A stretch of 64,000 nt of DNA from CAZQRP01 sp964596125 (GTDB taxonomy: Bacteria; Chloroflexota; Dehalococcoidia; GIF9; UBA5629). Location: positions 62,001-126,000 of the forward strand of contig CAZQRP010000007.1 of the NCBI GenBank assembly GCA_964596125.1, written 5' to 3'. A program made the position numbers and the translations under genes. Numbering within the stretch: the first letter of the stretch is position 1; each line of letters starts with the position of its first letter. Below are positions 1 through 8,456 of this stretch, piece by piece. Below the pieces are notes generated by a model that did no database searches, was not told the DNA's origin, and saw nothing but the letters and a program-made list of their open reading frames with translations.

Positions 1-231
1 GCGGCTACCGCGGTTGTCGAAGAGGAACATTGCTCCGGATGCAAAACCTGTATTCCCCTCTGTTCATTTAACGCAATATCTTTTGATGAGCAGAAGAAAG
101 TATCCGTTATCAACGAAGCCCTGTGCAAAGGGTGTGGCACCTGTGCCGCCGCCTGTCCCAGCGGGGCTATCATAAGCAGGCATTTCACCACCGAACAGAT
201 CATGGCACAGCTAGAAGGAGTATTGGTATGA
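1..231 (+). CDS. hdrA: HdrA-like heterodisulfide reductase subunit A, C-terminal ferredoxin part (5' end outside window)
   Basis: Only the last 76 residues are visible. They contain two [4Fe-4S] binding motifs, CSGCKTCIPLC and CKGCGTCAAACP, typical of the C-terminal ferredoxin domain of HdrA-type flavin electron-bifurcating subunits. The stop codon overlaps the start of mvhD by four bases (ATGA), so the two are translationally coupled, as in HdrA-MvhDGA operons. In that complex HdrA receives electrons from the Mvh hydrogenase through MvhD. The HdrA identity rests on the context plus the ferredoxin pair. Another polyferredoxin is possible because the flavin domain lies outside the window. Confidence 0.75.
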   Translation, partial: AATAVVEEEHCSGCKTCIPLCSFNAISFDEQKKVSVINEALCKGCGTCAAACPSGAIISRHFTTEQIMAQLEGVLV

Positions 232-650
232 GCTTCGAACCAAAAATAGTCGGATTCCTGTGCAACTGGTGCTCCTACGCCGGCGCTGATTTGGCAGGTA
301 CTTCTCGGAAGAAATACGCGCCTAACGTACGCACAATTCGGGTTATGTGCAGCGGCCGCGTGGATCCCAGCTTTATTCTCAAGGCTTTAGAGTTAGGGGC
401 AGATGGAGTACTGGTCTGTGGCTGACATCTCGATGAATGTCATTACCTGGAAGGTAATGTAAAGGCAGCCCGCAGGATCCCACTTCTGAAGAAAATGCTG
501 GCCCAGCTCGGCGTAGAGGATGAAAGGATCAGGCTGGAATGGGTGGCGGCTGCAGAAGGAGACCGCTTTGCTGCCATCGTCAATGAGATGACGGAACAAA
601 TAAAAAAGCTCGGTCCTTATAATCGTAACAATGGAGGCGACAATGGCTAA
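228..650 (+). CDS. mvhD: MvhD-type hydrogenase/Hdr iron-sulfur subunit with in-frame UGA (selenocysteine at residue 66)
   Basis: This 140-residue protein matches the usual length of MvhD, the small [2Fe-2S] subunit that passes electrons from the Mvh [NiFe] hydrogenase to HdrA. A TGA at 423-425 interrupts the frame, but the frame stays open on both sides and the family signature continues through it: VLVCG-U-HLDECHYLEGN, where most homologues have GCHPGDCHY. The UGA therefore replaces a conserved cysteine. A SECIS-like hairpin follows (441-459). Sec-containing VhuD is known in methanogens, and bacterial Sec versions have been reported. The ribosome binding site AAGGAG (215-220) decides the start. 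The gene overlaps hdrA by 4 nt and mvhG by 8 nt. A conventional gene caller would stop at 425 or miss it. Confidence 0.9.
441..459 (+). promoter_or_regulatory. Bacterial SECIS-like hairpin for mvhD
   Basis: A perfect 7-bp stem (CATTACC / GGTAATG) closes a 5-nt loop, TGGAA, with G at the second loop position. It begins 15 nt after the UGA at 423-425, with 22 nt between UGA and the loop. This fits the bacterial rule of a small hairpin in the coding region directly downstream of the Sec codon that is bound by SelB. Confidence 0.75.
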
Positions 651-1596
651 GCTGAAATTAGCTTTTTACTGGGCTGCCAGTTGCGGCGGCTGTGATGTGG
701 CAGTCCTTGATATCAACGAGAAGATACTCAAGGTAGCCGAGATAGCTGATATTGTCTTCTGGCCGATAGCTCTCGACTTCAAGCGCCATCATGTCGAGGC
801 GATGCTGGACAAGGAGATAGATGTCTGCCTTTTTAATGGAGCGGTAAGGACTTCGGAGCAGGAGGAGATGGCTCAGTTATTCCGTGCCAAGTCAAAAACA
901 ATGGTTGCTTTTGGCTCATGCGCCCATCTTGGCGGAATACCCGGACTATCTAATTTCTCTAATCGGGCTGAGGCTTTCGAGCGAGCTTATATTGAAGCCC
1001 AGAGCTGCGATAATCCTGAAAAGACACTGCCCCAGTCTGTGACAGAGACCGCTGAAGGCGGCCTGGAGCTACCCGAATTTTGGGATACAGTGAAAGCATT
1101 AAACCAGGTTGTTGAAGTCGAATATTATGTCCCTGGTTGTCCACCTCCTGTACCCATCGTCTCTCAGCTAGTCGACGCTCTGGCTGCTGGCCAATTACCG
1201 CCAGTGGGCACAGTTTTTGGCTCAGATAAGGCACTGTGTGAGGAGTGCCCGCGGAGCAAGAACGAGAAAAAGATCACCGAGATTTATCGTCCCCACGAGA
1301 TTATCCCTGACCATGACAGATGCTTGCTTGAACAGGGAATACTATGCATAGGACCGGCAACAAGGGGTGGCTGTGGTGCTCAATGCATTAAAGCAAATAT
1401 GCCGTGCCGTGGTTGCTTTGGACCACCTCCGGGAGTTATTGATCAGGGTGCTAAAATGCTCAGCGCTCTAGCTTCTATCCTCGATGCAAGAGACGAGAGA
1501 GAGGTAAATACCATAGTCGGCGAAATATTCGATCCAGCCGGTACGATCTATCGATTTGGCTTGCCCGCCGCAATGGTGAACAGAAAGAGGCTATAG
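643..1596 (+). CDS. mvhG: [NiFe] hydrogenase small subunit, MvhG type
   Basis: The 317-residue protein carries the cysteine ligands of the iron-sulfur clusters of group 3 hydrogenase small subunits. The N-terminal SCGGCD binds the proximal cluster, followed by FGSCAHLGG, the VPGCPPP loop, and a C-terminal cysteine-rich segment with CEECPRSK and CRGCFGPP. It relays electrons from the NiFe site in MvhA to MvhD. I placed the start at ATG 643 because GGAGG (633-637) lies just upstream and the family begins MAKxKxA. An in-frame ATG at 631 has no such site. It is followed after 13 nt by mvhA. Confidence 0.9.
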   Translation: MAKLKLAFYWAASCGGCDVAVLDINEKILKVAEIADIVFWPIALDFKRHHVEAMLDKEIDVCLFNGAVRTSEQEEMAQLFRAKSKTMVAFGSCAHLGGIPGLSNFSNRAEAFERAYIEAQSCDNPEKTLPQSVTETAEGGLELPEFWDTVKALNQVVEVEYYVPGCPPPVPIVSQLVDALAAGQLPPVGTVFGSDKALCEECPRSKNEKKITEIYRPHEIIPDHDRCLLEQGILCIGPATRGGCGAQCIKANMPCRGCFGPPPGVIDQGAKMLSALASILDARDEREVNTIVGEIFDPAGTIYRFGLPAAMVNRKRL

Positions 1597-1609
1597 TCAA
1601 AGGAGTGTT

Positions 1610-3094
1610 ATGAAGAAGATTGTTATCGATCCCTTCACCCGCCTTGAAGGTCATGGCAGAATAGACATATTCCTGGATGACGATGGCAATGTAGCCAACG
1701 CCTATCTTAGAATACCCGAGTTTCGCGGCTTCGAGAAATTCTGTGAAGGCAGACCAGTTGAGGAACTCCCTCGTATTACCCCAAGAATCTGCGGCGTTTG
1801 TCCCTCAGCCCATCACATGGCATCAACTAAGGCCCTTGATGCTGTATTCCATGTCGACCCACCACCCGTAGCCAAGAAAATCAGGGAGCTGTTTTACGCA
1901 GGTCACATGTGCCATTCCCATATCGCTCATTTTTACGCTTTAGCAGCCCCTGACTTTGTTCTGGGCCCTACTGCAGATCCAGCAGAAAGAAACCTGCTGG
2001 GTCTCATTGCCAGGGTCGGACTGGAAACAGGGACAGAAGTTATAAAACACCGGGCATACGCCCAGGATATCCAGGCGGTCATCGGCGGCAAGGCTACTCA
2101 TCCGGTTTGTGGTCTGCCTGGCGGTGTGAGTAAAGCAATCACTGAAGAAGAACGTCGCGATTTTGAGGAAAAAGCAAGGTCTATGGTGGAATTCAGCAAA
2201 CTGTCACTAAAGATCTTTGACGATGTAGTCCTGAAGAATAAGGAATATGTCGACCTAATCTTAAGCGACATGTTCACCATGAAGAGCTACTACATGGGCC
2301 TGGTTGACGCTAATAATAAAATAAATTTTTATGACGGTGACATTCGCGTCGTTGATTCTGACGGCATGGAAGTAGCCAGGTTTAAACCGGCTGATTACCT
2401 GGATTACATCGCCGAGCACATTGAGCCGTGGACGTATCTTAAGTTCCCCTTCTTGAAGAAAGTTGGTTGGAAAGGATTTGTTGAGGGTAAAGAAAATGGA
2501 GTCTATCGTGTAGCGCCTCTAGCCAGGCTCAATGTCGCTGACGGGATGGCAACTCCGTTAGCAGAGGCTGAATATGAACGTATGTATCTGACTCTGGGCG
2601 GCAAGCCGGTGCATCATACACTGGCTATGCACTGGGCACGATTAATTGAGCTCCAATATGCTGCTGAAAAGCTGCTTGAACTATGCCAGGACACAGAAAT
2701 CACGAACCCCAACATTCGTAATATACCGGTAGCAACCCCGGATGAAGGAATTGGCATTATAGAAGCACCGCGTGGCACGCTTATCCATCATTATCAAACG
2801 GATGAATACGGTGTAGTTAATAAAGTAAACTTGATTGTGGCTACCGGTAACAATAACGCAGCCATGAGCATGTCCATGAAAAAGGTTGCCGAAGCTATGA
2901 TTCAGAAGGGCAAGGAAGCAAGCGAAGGTATCCTTAATATGATCGAAATGGCTTATCGGGCTTATGATCCGTGCATGGCCTGCGCTACCCACACGCTGCC
3001 AGGACAAACACCCCTTGAGGTCGTTATATATGACAGCCAGGGAGAGATGGTGGAAAGGTTGAGCCAGCATCTGCATACGGGATCAGCATGTTGA
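1610..3094 (+). CDS. mvhA: [NiFe] hydrogenase large subunit, MvhA type
   Basis: This 494-residue catalytic subunit has both NiFe ligand motifs. The first is RICGVCPSAHH near residue 60, and the second is DPCMACATH about 30 residues before the C-terminus. The second motif has cysteine, not selenocysteine, unlike VhuA/VhuU. The short extension after the last motif is expected to be removed by a maturation protease, which is encoded next. AGGAGTG precedes the ATG. Together with MvhD, MvhG and HdrA it should form a cytoplasmic H2:ferredoxin/heterodisulfide-type bifurcating complex. The physiological disulfide or other acceptor cannot be told from this window. Confidence 0.93.
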   Translation: MKKIVIDPFTRLEGHGRIDIFLDDDGNVANAYLRIPEFRGFEKFCEGRPVEELPRITPRICGVCPSAHHMASTKALDAVFHVDPPPVAKKIRELFYAGHMCHSHIAHFYALAAPDFVLGPTADPAERNLLGLIARVGLETGTEVIKHRAYAQDIQAVIGGKATHPVCGLPGGVSKAITEEERRDFEEKARSMVEFSKLSLKIFDDVVLKNKEYVDLILSDMFTMKSYYMGLVDANNKINFYDGDIRVVDSDGMEVARFKPADYLDYIAEHIEPWTYLKFPFLKKVGWKGFVEGKENGVYRVAPLARLNVADGMATPLAEAEYERMYLTLGGKPVHHTLAMHWARLIELQYAAEKLLELCQDTEITNPNIRNIPVATPDEGIGIIEAPRGTLIHHYQTDEYGVVNKVNLIVATGNNNAAMSMSMKKVAEAMIQKGKEASEGILNMIEMAYRAYDPCMACATHTLPGQTPLEVVIYDSQGEMVERLSQHLHTGSAC

Positions 3095-3125
3095 AAATAG
3101 ATAAAAAGTCAGGAAGGGATGACAA

Positions 3126-3620
3126 ATGAAAACAGTTATCCTGGGGCTGGGTAATCCGATCCTCAGAGATGATAGTGCAGGCATTCGAGTTGCCGACGAA
3201 CTTAAACACGAGCTTGACCGACCAGAGGTAACAGTTATGGATACCAGTATGGGTGGTCTGGGCCTGCTGGAATTGTTAGTTGGGTACGATAGAGCCATTA
3301 TCATTGACGCTATTCAGACCGTTGATGGAAGTGCAGGACAGATTTACCGGATCAGTCCGGAGGAACTTGATAACACCTTGCATGCTGCCTCACCCCACGA
3401 TGTCAACTTCGCTACTGCCCTTAAGATCGGTAATAAGGTAGGCCTTGCACTGCCCCATCAAATCACTATTTTTGCCATCGAAGTGGCAGATGCAAGCACC
3501 TTCAGCGAGGAATGTACGCCCGCGGTGGAACAGGCGATACCTACTGCTGTTCAAATGGTTATGAAAGAATTAGACTATACTAGTCAATCGGATGTCATAT
3601 CTGGTAGAGGGATAGCATGA
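3126..3620 (+). CDS. Hydrogenase maturation endopeptidase (HyaD/HycI family)
   Basis: This 164-residue protein begins LGLGNPILRDDSAGIRVA, the GNPxxxDD signature of the HyaD/HycI/FrcD family. It has the second acidic motif IIIDAIQTVDG and a conserved histidine (ASPHDVNF). These residues bind nickel and direct cleavage of the C-terminal tail of the large subunit. It lies 31 nt behind mvhA and overlaps the following receiver gene by 4 nt (ATGA). It probably serves mvhA, and possibly also the second hydrogenase in the operon. Confidence 0.88.
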   Translation: MKTVILGLGNPILRDDSAGIRVADELKHELDRPEVTVMDTSMGGLGLLELLVGYDRAIIIDAIQTVDGSAGQIYRISPEELDNTLHAASPHDVNFATALKIGNKVGLALPHQITIFAIEVADASTFSEECTPAVEQAIPTAVQMVMKELDYTSQSDVISGRGIA

Positions 3621-3988
3621 AAAAACCGGTTCTGATAGTGGATGACGAGCCAATTGTACGGGAGTCAATCAGGGACTGGCTTAAAGATGCCGGTTACCAG
3701 GTGACAACGGCTGAGAGCGGCGAAGAAGCCATTGAATTGATCAAGAAGCGGGACTTCGGTGTTATGGTCCTGGACATTCGGTTGCCAGGAAAAACCGGAA
3801 TCACAGTACTAAAGGAGGTAAAGGCACTGAAGCCGCAGATCAAATCTATTGTAATAACCGCCTATCCCACAGCAGAGCTGACAGCCGAGGCGAAAAAGCT
3901 TGGTGCCGTTGATTATTTAATCAAGCCTATTGCGCCTGATGAACTGGAAAGGCTTATCAGGGAAACTCTTCTTAAATGTGAAAGCTAG
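3617..3988 (+). CDS. Stand-alone receiver-domain response regulator (CheY-like)
   Basis: The 123-residue protein is a single REC domain with no output domain. It keeps all catalytic residues: the acidic pair in LIVDDE (residues 9-10), the phospho-acceptor Asp53 in VLDIRLPG, Thr81 and Lys103. It overlaps the maturation protease gene by 4 nt and sits inside the hydrogenase operon. The next gene starts with a nearly identical REC domain (about 85% identity by eye), pointing to a recent tandem duplication. It may compete for, or relay, the same phosphoryl group, but that is inference. Confidence 0.88.
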   Translation: MKKPVLIVDDEPIVRESIRDWLKDAGYQVTTAESGEEAIELIKKRDFGVMVLDIRLPGKTGITVLKEVKALKPQIKSIVITAYPTAELTAEAKKLGAVDYLIKPIAPDELERLIRETLLKCES

Positions 3989-4007
3989 GAATAAGGAGGC
4001 TGTAGAG

Positions 4008-6335
4008 ATGCAACAGAACTCAGTACTGATAGTAGATGATGAACCGATTGTACGGGAGTCGATCAGGGACTGGCTTAAAGATGCCGGTTACCAGGTGACA
4101 ACGGCTGAGAGCGGCGAGGAAGCGCTGGAATTAATTGAGAAGCAGGACTTCGGTGTTATGGTCCTGGACATTCGGTTGCCAGGAAAAACCGGAATCATGG
4201 TGCTCAAAGAGGTCAAGGCACAGCGGCCGTGGATCAAGTCTATTATCATAACTGCGTATCCATCCTCAGAGACAACAAGTGAAGCAAAAAAGCTTGGTGC
4301 CATTGATTATCTGGTTAAGCCCATCATCCCTGATGACCTGGAGAGACTTATTCGGGAAATCCTTGATTCAGTCGGTCAAGAGCCAACGATCACAACCGAA
4401 GTAGAAATACGACCCAAGCCTCCGGCCATAGAGATAATTAAGGAAAAGAAATCATTTATCATTACAAAAGAAAACCTGAAATCCATGTTGGAAAGTCTGG
4501 CTAAAGAGATGGAGGTAATCGGAGTCAAGTCCAGACATGGCAAATATGTTTATGATAGGATAGTTAGCTTCGATGAGCTCTGCCTTGATTACGATGTTAC
4601 GGTTATGCCACCCACCAGATATTTCCTGCCGGCAAAGGAAACCCTGCTCAAGTTCAAGGTCGGTAACAATTCCAGGATCGAGCCAGTGAGTGTAGGCGTC
4701 CCCAGGGTCCTTGTTGGAGTACATCCTTACGATATCAAGGCTATTGAGTTACTTGACGAGGCATTTTTGGCTGCGAATCCCGACCCCAATTACATTGCCA
4801 GGCGGCAAAACACTATCATAATTGGAGTCGATTGCCTTAATCCGTCTCCAAAATCCTTTTCCCCCAGTATGGGGACACATATGACCGAAACTGGCTTCGA
4901 CCTGCTGCTGACGGATATCGGTACCGGTTACATGGTAACCGTAGGTCCAGAAAAGGGCGCTGACATCCTGGCAAACCATGCCCAGGTAAGGGAACCCACC
5001 GGTGATGAAATAGCCAAACAGAAGTCAGTGAGAGATGAAGTATTGGCCAAGTATAAGCTCTCCCTTGATGTTCTCAGGGAAAGGCTGCCAAAATTGCTTG
5101 AAGAGAGCTATGACGATCCGTATTGGGAATCCAGGAGCGAAACCTGCCTTAGCTGTGGCTCCTGCGTTATGGTATGCCCCACCTGTTTTTGCTTTGACGT
5201 CAAAGACGAAGTATCGTTAAACCTCAGTGAAGGGGAGCGCATCCGCCAGCTAGATGGATGTATGCTGGTTGATTTTGCCAAGGTAGCCACCGGTGAAAAT
5301 TTCAGGCATGACAAAGCCAGCCGCTTACGGCATCGAATGTTCCGCAAAGGAAAATACATTATTGAGAGATACGGCAGGGTTGGCTGCGTCGGCTGTGGAA
5401 GGTGCGCTATTGCCTGCCTGGCTGATATTGCCAGCCCGCTGGAGGCTTTCAATGCCCTGGCGGAATCAGCCCAGATTAAACAGGAGGCGATACGCATCCT
5501 CAGGGAATCCATGGTAGAAACTGAACTGTATGCGCCTCGACCTGCCGAATTAGTAAAGATTGCCGAACTGACGCCACGAGAGAAGATGTTCGAGTTACGA
5601 TTGAATGACGGGAAAGCCCTGGGACACCGGCCAGGCCAATTTGTTGAGGTCTCTGTCATGGGTGTTGGAGAGGCACCAATTTCTATATCATCATCGCCCA
5701 CCAAGGGTGGGAATTTCCAGTTGTCTGTAAGAAACGTCGGCGATGTGACCAACGCCTTGCATAATCTGGAAAAGGGAGCCAGCCTTGGCATCCGCGGTCC
5801 CTTCGGCAACGGCTTCCCACTGCAGACACTTGAAGGCAAGGACATTCTGCTGATAGCCGGAGGTATCGGACTCTTCCCTCTGCGCTCCCTGATACAATAT
5901 ATCCTGGACCGCAGGAGTGATTTCGGCTACGTGACCCTGCTCTTCGGAGCCAGATCACCAGCGGAGCGGTTATTCCTTGATGAACTCGACTCCTGGAGAC
6001 AGAGCCAAGAGATTGAGTTTCACGAGACGGTGGATAAGGGAGACGAGACCTGGAAAGGGAATGTGGGCGTTATCACCACACTGATCCCCAAAGTCGACAT
6101 CAATGTCAGTAAAACCATGGCAGTGGTAGTAGGCCCTCCAATAATGTACCGCTTTGTTATCGGCGAACTGAAGAAAAAAGACCTTGCCGACGAGAATATC
6201 GTCCTCTCACTGGAAAGACGAATGAAGTGCGGCGTGGGTAAGTGCGGGCACTGCCAGATTAATGGTATCTACGTATGCCAGGAAGGCCCCGTATTTACTC
6301 TTGCCCAACTGAGAAATCTGAGGGAGGCAGTATAA
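4008..6335 (+). CDS. Receiver domain fused to sulfhydrogenase beta (HydB) and gamma (HydG) electron-transfer subunits
   Basis: This 775-residue three-part fusion starts with a complete REC domain (about residues 5-120: D10/D11, Asp54, Thr82, Lys104). A HydB/AsrA-like part follows (about 140-490) with two ferredoxin motifs, CLSCGSCVMVCP and CVGCGRCAIAC. The HydG/AsrB-like part (about 505-775) is a ferredoxin-NADP reductase fold with RPGQF, AGGIGLFPL and a C-terminal [2Fe-2S] motif, CGVGKCGHC plus a later Cys. HydB and HydG normally connect the hydrogenase to NAD(P)H and are separate proteins without a receiver. I chose ATG 4008, preceded by AAGGAGG (3993-3999); the frame is also open upstream from 3930. 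The next gene overlaps by one base. A phosphorylation-gated hydrogenase is inferred. Confidence 0.85.
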   Translation: MQQNSVLIVDDEPIVRESIRDWLKDAGYQVTTAESGEEALELIEKQDFGVMVLDIRLPGKTGIMVLKEVKAQRPWIKSIIITAYPSSETTSEAKKLGAIDYLVKPIIPDDLERLIREILDSVGQEPTITTEVEIRPKPPAIEIIKEKKSFIITKENLKSMLESLAKEMEVIGVKSRHGKYVYDRIVSFDELCLDYDVTVMPPTRYFLPAKETLLKFKVGNNSRIEPVSVGVPRVLVGVHPYDIKAIELLDEAFLAANPDPNYIARRQNTIIIGVDCLNPSPKSFSPSMGTHMTETGFDLLLTDIGTGYMVTVGPEKGADILANHAQVREPTGDEIAKQKSVRDEVLAKYKLSLDVLRERLPKLLEESYDDPYWESRSETCLSCGSCVMVCPTCFCFDVKDEVSLNLSEGERIRQLDGCMLVDFAKVATGENFRHDKASRLRHRMFRKGKYIIERYGRVGCVGCGRCAIACLADIASPLEAFNALAESAQIKQEAIRILRESMVETELYAPRPAELVKIAELTPREKMFELRLNDGKALGHRPGQFVEVSVMGVGEAPISISSSPTKGGNFQLSVRNVGDVTNALHNLEKGASLGIRGPFGNGFPLQTLEGKDILLIAGGIGLFPLRSLIQYILDRRSDFGYVTLLFGARSPAERLFLDELDSWRQSQEIEFHETVDKGDETWKGNVGVITTLIPKVDINVSKTMAVVVGPPIMYRFVIGELKKKDLADENIVLSLERRMKCGVGKCGHCQINGIYVCQEGPVFTLAQLRNLREAV

Positions 6336-7075
6336 TGAAACCTAAAGTAGCATTCTTTGATTTTACCAGTTGCGAAGGATGTCAGCTAGACGCACTCAAT
6401 ATTGATGGGGAAGAGCTTCTTGATTTGCTAAATGCAGTGGACATCGTGAATTTCAGGGAGGTCAAAACAGAGCGGGAAGATAACTACGACATTGCCTTTA
6501 TTGAGGGGAGTATAAGCAGAGAGGCTGAAATAACCCGGCTGCAAAAAATACGCGACCAGGCAAAGGTTGTTATTGCACTGGGCGCCTGTGCCTGCATCGG
6601 CGGAGTCAACTGCTTGAAGAATCACGTCCCGATGGATGAGGCCCTACGGATAGTCTACGGCGAGGATGCCCAATACTATGATACTATTCCTGCCCGCCCG
6701 GTTGATGCGGTTGTTCCCGTAGACTACTATGTGCGAGGCTGTCCTCCAAACACAACCGAGTTACTCAAAGTAATCAAGGCACTATTGCTGGGTAAGAAAC
6801 CCGATATACCCAACTATCCTGTCTGCGTTGAATGCAAGATGGCTGGCAATGTCTGCGTTTTTGAAAGGGGCATGACATGTCTCGGTCCAGTTGCCAGAGC
6901 CGGTTGTAATGCCATATGTGTCACCAGTGGGCGGTACTGTTGGGGCTGTCGTGGCCTGGTTGACGATCCAAACATTGACTCAGAAAAGGACATACTCCAG
7001 AAATATGGACTCACTGTAGAACAGGTGGTAGAGAAGTTCAAGATATATAACACGTACGTGGAGGTAGCCAAATGA
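6335..7075 (+). CDS. hydD: Sulfhydrogenase delta subunit / [NiFe] hydrogenase small subunit
   Basis: The 246-residue protein has the small-subunit cysteine pattern: TSCEGCQL at the N-terminus, ALGACACIGG, YVRGCPPN, and a C-terminal cluster region with CVECK and CWGCRGLV. It carries electrons from the HydA NiFe site to the HydB part of the preceding fusion protein. The start at ATG 6335 overlaps the previous stop by one base and is preceded by GGGAGG. It overlaps hydA by 4 nt. The order beta-gamma-delta-alpha is the same as in the Pyrococcus sulfhydrogenase operon (group 3b). Confidence 0.88.
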   Translation: MKPKVAFFDFTSCEGCQLDALNIDGEELLDLLNAVDIVNFREVKTEREDNYDIAFIEGSISREAEITRLQKIRDQAKVVIALGACACIGGVNCLKNHVPMDEALRIVYGEDAQYYDTIPARPVDAVVPVDYYVRGCPPNTTELLKVIKALLLGKKPDIPNYPVCVECKMAGNVCVFERGMTCLGPVARAGCNAICVTSGRYCWGCRGLVDDPNIDSEKDILQKYGLTVEQVVEKFKIYNTYVEVAK

Positions 7076-8358
7076 CACAGGTTAATATCAATGTTCATCA
7101 AGTGACCCGTGTGGAGGGGCATGGCAATATTGTGCTCAACGCTAGAAATGGCAGAATCGAGGAACTGAGATGGGAGGTCCCGGAATCACCCCGTCTATTT
7201 GAGGTCATGTTACGTGGCAGGTATTATGAGGATGTTCCTCATATAGCTTCCCGAATCTGTGGCATTTGCTCTATTTCCCATTCTACGGCATCGATACAGG
7301 CAACCGAAGCTGCTTTTGGCATCCAACCATCTGCACAGACACTTCTCTTGCGCAAACTGCTATATAATGCCGAAATGCTGGAGAGTCATGTACTGCACAT
7401 TCTGTTCCTTGCCGCTCCGGATTTCTTGGGAGTAGGAAGTGTCTTTCCTTTAATAGAAACGCATAGAGATGTAGTGCTCATGGCACTGCGGCTAAAAAAG
7501 CTGGCTTACAACCTTGCGGAGCTTCTTGCAGGCAGAAAAACCCATCCTCTCTCCTGCCTGGTAGGAGGGTTTGCCAGGCTGCCTGCACTCGGTGACCTCA
7601 AAGCCATCAGGGCCAGACTTGAAGAGGCTCTGGTCGATTTTAATACGACGATAGAACTAATGAAAACATTGAGCATTCCAGATTTTATCCGGGAGACAGA
7701 GTATATTGCCCTTAAAGACCCGAACGAGTATGCTTTTATTAGTGGCCGGATAGCTTCAACAGACACTGACATCACTCCTTTAGAAAGATATCGCGAGGTA
7801 ACCAATGAGTTCTGTGTTCCCCACTCCACAGCCAAGTACACCAGGAATAAGCGTGATTCCTACATGGTGGGATCGCTGGCCCGCTTTAATCTGAATTATG
7901 ACCAACTACTGCCCGGAGCCAAAAAAGCAGCCACTGAACTTGGCTTGAGTGCTCCCTGTCACAATCCGTTTATGATAACCGTAGCTCAACTCGTTGAAGC
8001 TGTCCACGCCGCAGAGGATAGCATTACTATTATCGACCAGATACTGGCCAGAGGACTGGAGGATGAAGACCATAGAGTTAAGGTCCGGACAGGGAGGGGT
8101 ATCGGTGCAGTAGAAGCCCCAAGGGGCATACTATTTCATGATTATACCTATAATGATGAAGGGATATTAACCGAGGCAAACTGCATTATTCCCACCAATC
8201 AGAACCACAACAATATTCAAAAGGATATGGAAGCTCTGGTGCCTTCGATACTTGACAAGCCTAAGGATGAGATCAGACACATGCTCGAAATGCTGGTGAG
8301 AAGCTACGATCCCTGTATTTCCTGCTCGACACACCTGTTAAAGGTATCCTTCAAATAG
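7072..8358 (+). CDS. hydA: Sulfhydrogenase alpha subunit / [NiFe] hydrogenase large subunit
   Basis: The 428-residue subunit has RICGICSISHS (ligand motif 1) and the C-terminal DPCISCSTH (motif 2). Only six residues follow motif 2, so there is almost no cleavable tail. The length matches group 3b HydA. It ends the hydrogenase operon. Group 3b enzymes are cytoplasmic and bidirectional, coupling H2 with NAD(P)H, and some also reduce sulfur. It is clearly distinct from mvhA at 1610, so the operon encodes two different hydrogenases. Confidence 0.92.
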   Translation: MTQVNINVHQVTRVEGHGNIVLNARNGRIEELRWEVPESPRLFEVMLRGRYYEDVPHIASRICGICSISHSTASIQATEAAFGIQPSAQTLLLRKLLYNAEMLESHVLHILFLAAPDFLGVGSVFPLIETHRDVVLMALRLKKLAYNLAELLAGRKTHPLSCLVGGFARLPALGDLKAIRARLEEALVDFNTTIELMKTLSIPDFIRETEYIALKDPNEYAFISGRIASTDTDITPLERYREVTNEFCVPHSTAKYTRNKRDSYMVGSLARFNLNYDQLLPGAKKAATELGLSAPCHNPFMITVAQLVEAVHAAEDSITIIDQILARGLEDEDHRVKVRTGRGIGAVEAPRGILFHDYTYNDEGILTEANCIIPTNQNHNNIQKDMEALVPSILDKPKDEIRHMLEMLVRSYDPCISCSTHLLKVSFK

Positions 8359-8438
8359 GTGAGTAACGCATCGAATGGCAGTTATATCTCAGTAGCTTTG
8401 GCTGTAGCTTTCTTTTACCAGCAATTAAAAGTTATTTT

Positions 8439-8455
8439 CCGGTTTAATAAACCGG
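8439..8455. terminator. Palindrome between convergent hydrogenase and kinase genes
   Basis: A perfect inverted repeat, CCGGTTT-A/T-AAACCGG, lies just beyond the stop codons of the convergent hydA and histidine kinase genes. It could act as a transcription barrier for both strands. It has no following T-tract on either strand, so a classical rho-independent terminator is not supported. Confidence 0.3.
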
Positions 8456-8456
8456 A

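Noticed and set aside
123..425. 100-aa reading frame ending at the mvhD UGA
   Set aside because: The true frame starts at ATG 228 and continues through the UGA. The upstream part of this frame is antiphase to hdrA, and the protein only makes sense from residue 228 onward.
5108..5845. 245-aa minus-strand open frame inside the REC-HydB-HydG gene
   Set aside because: It is antisense to a clearly conserved protein, has Ser/Arg-rich unnatural composition and no ribosome binding site.
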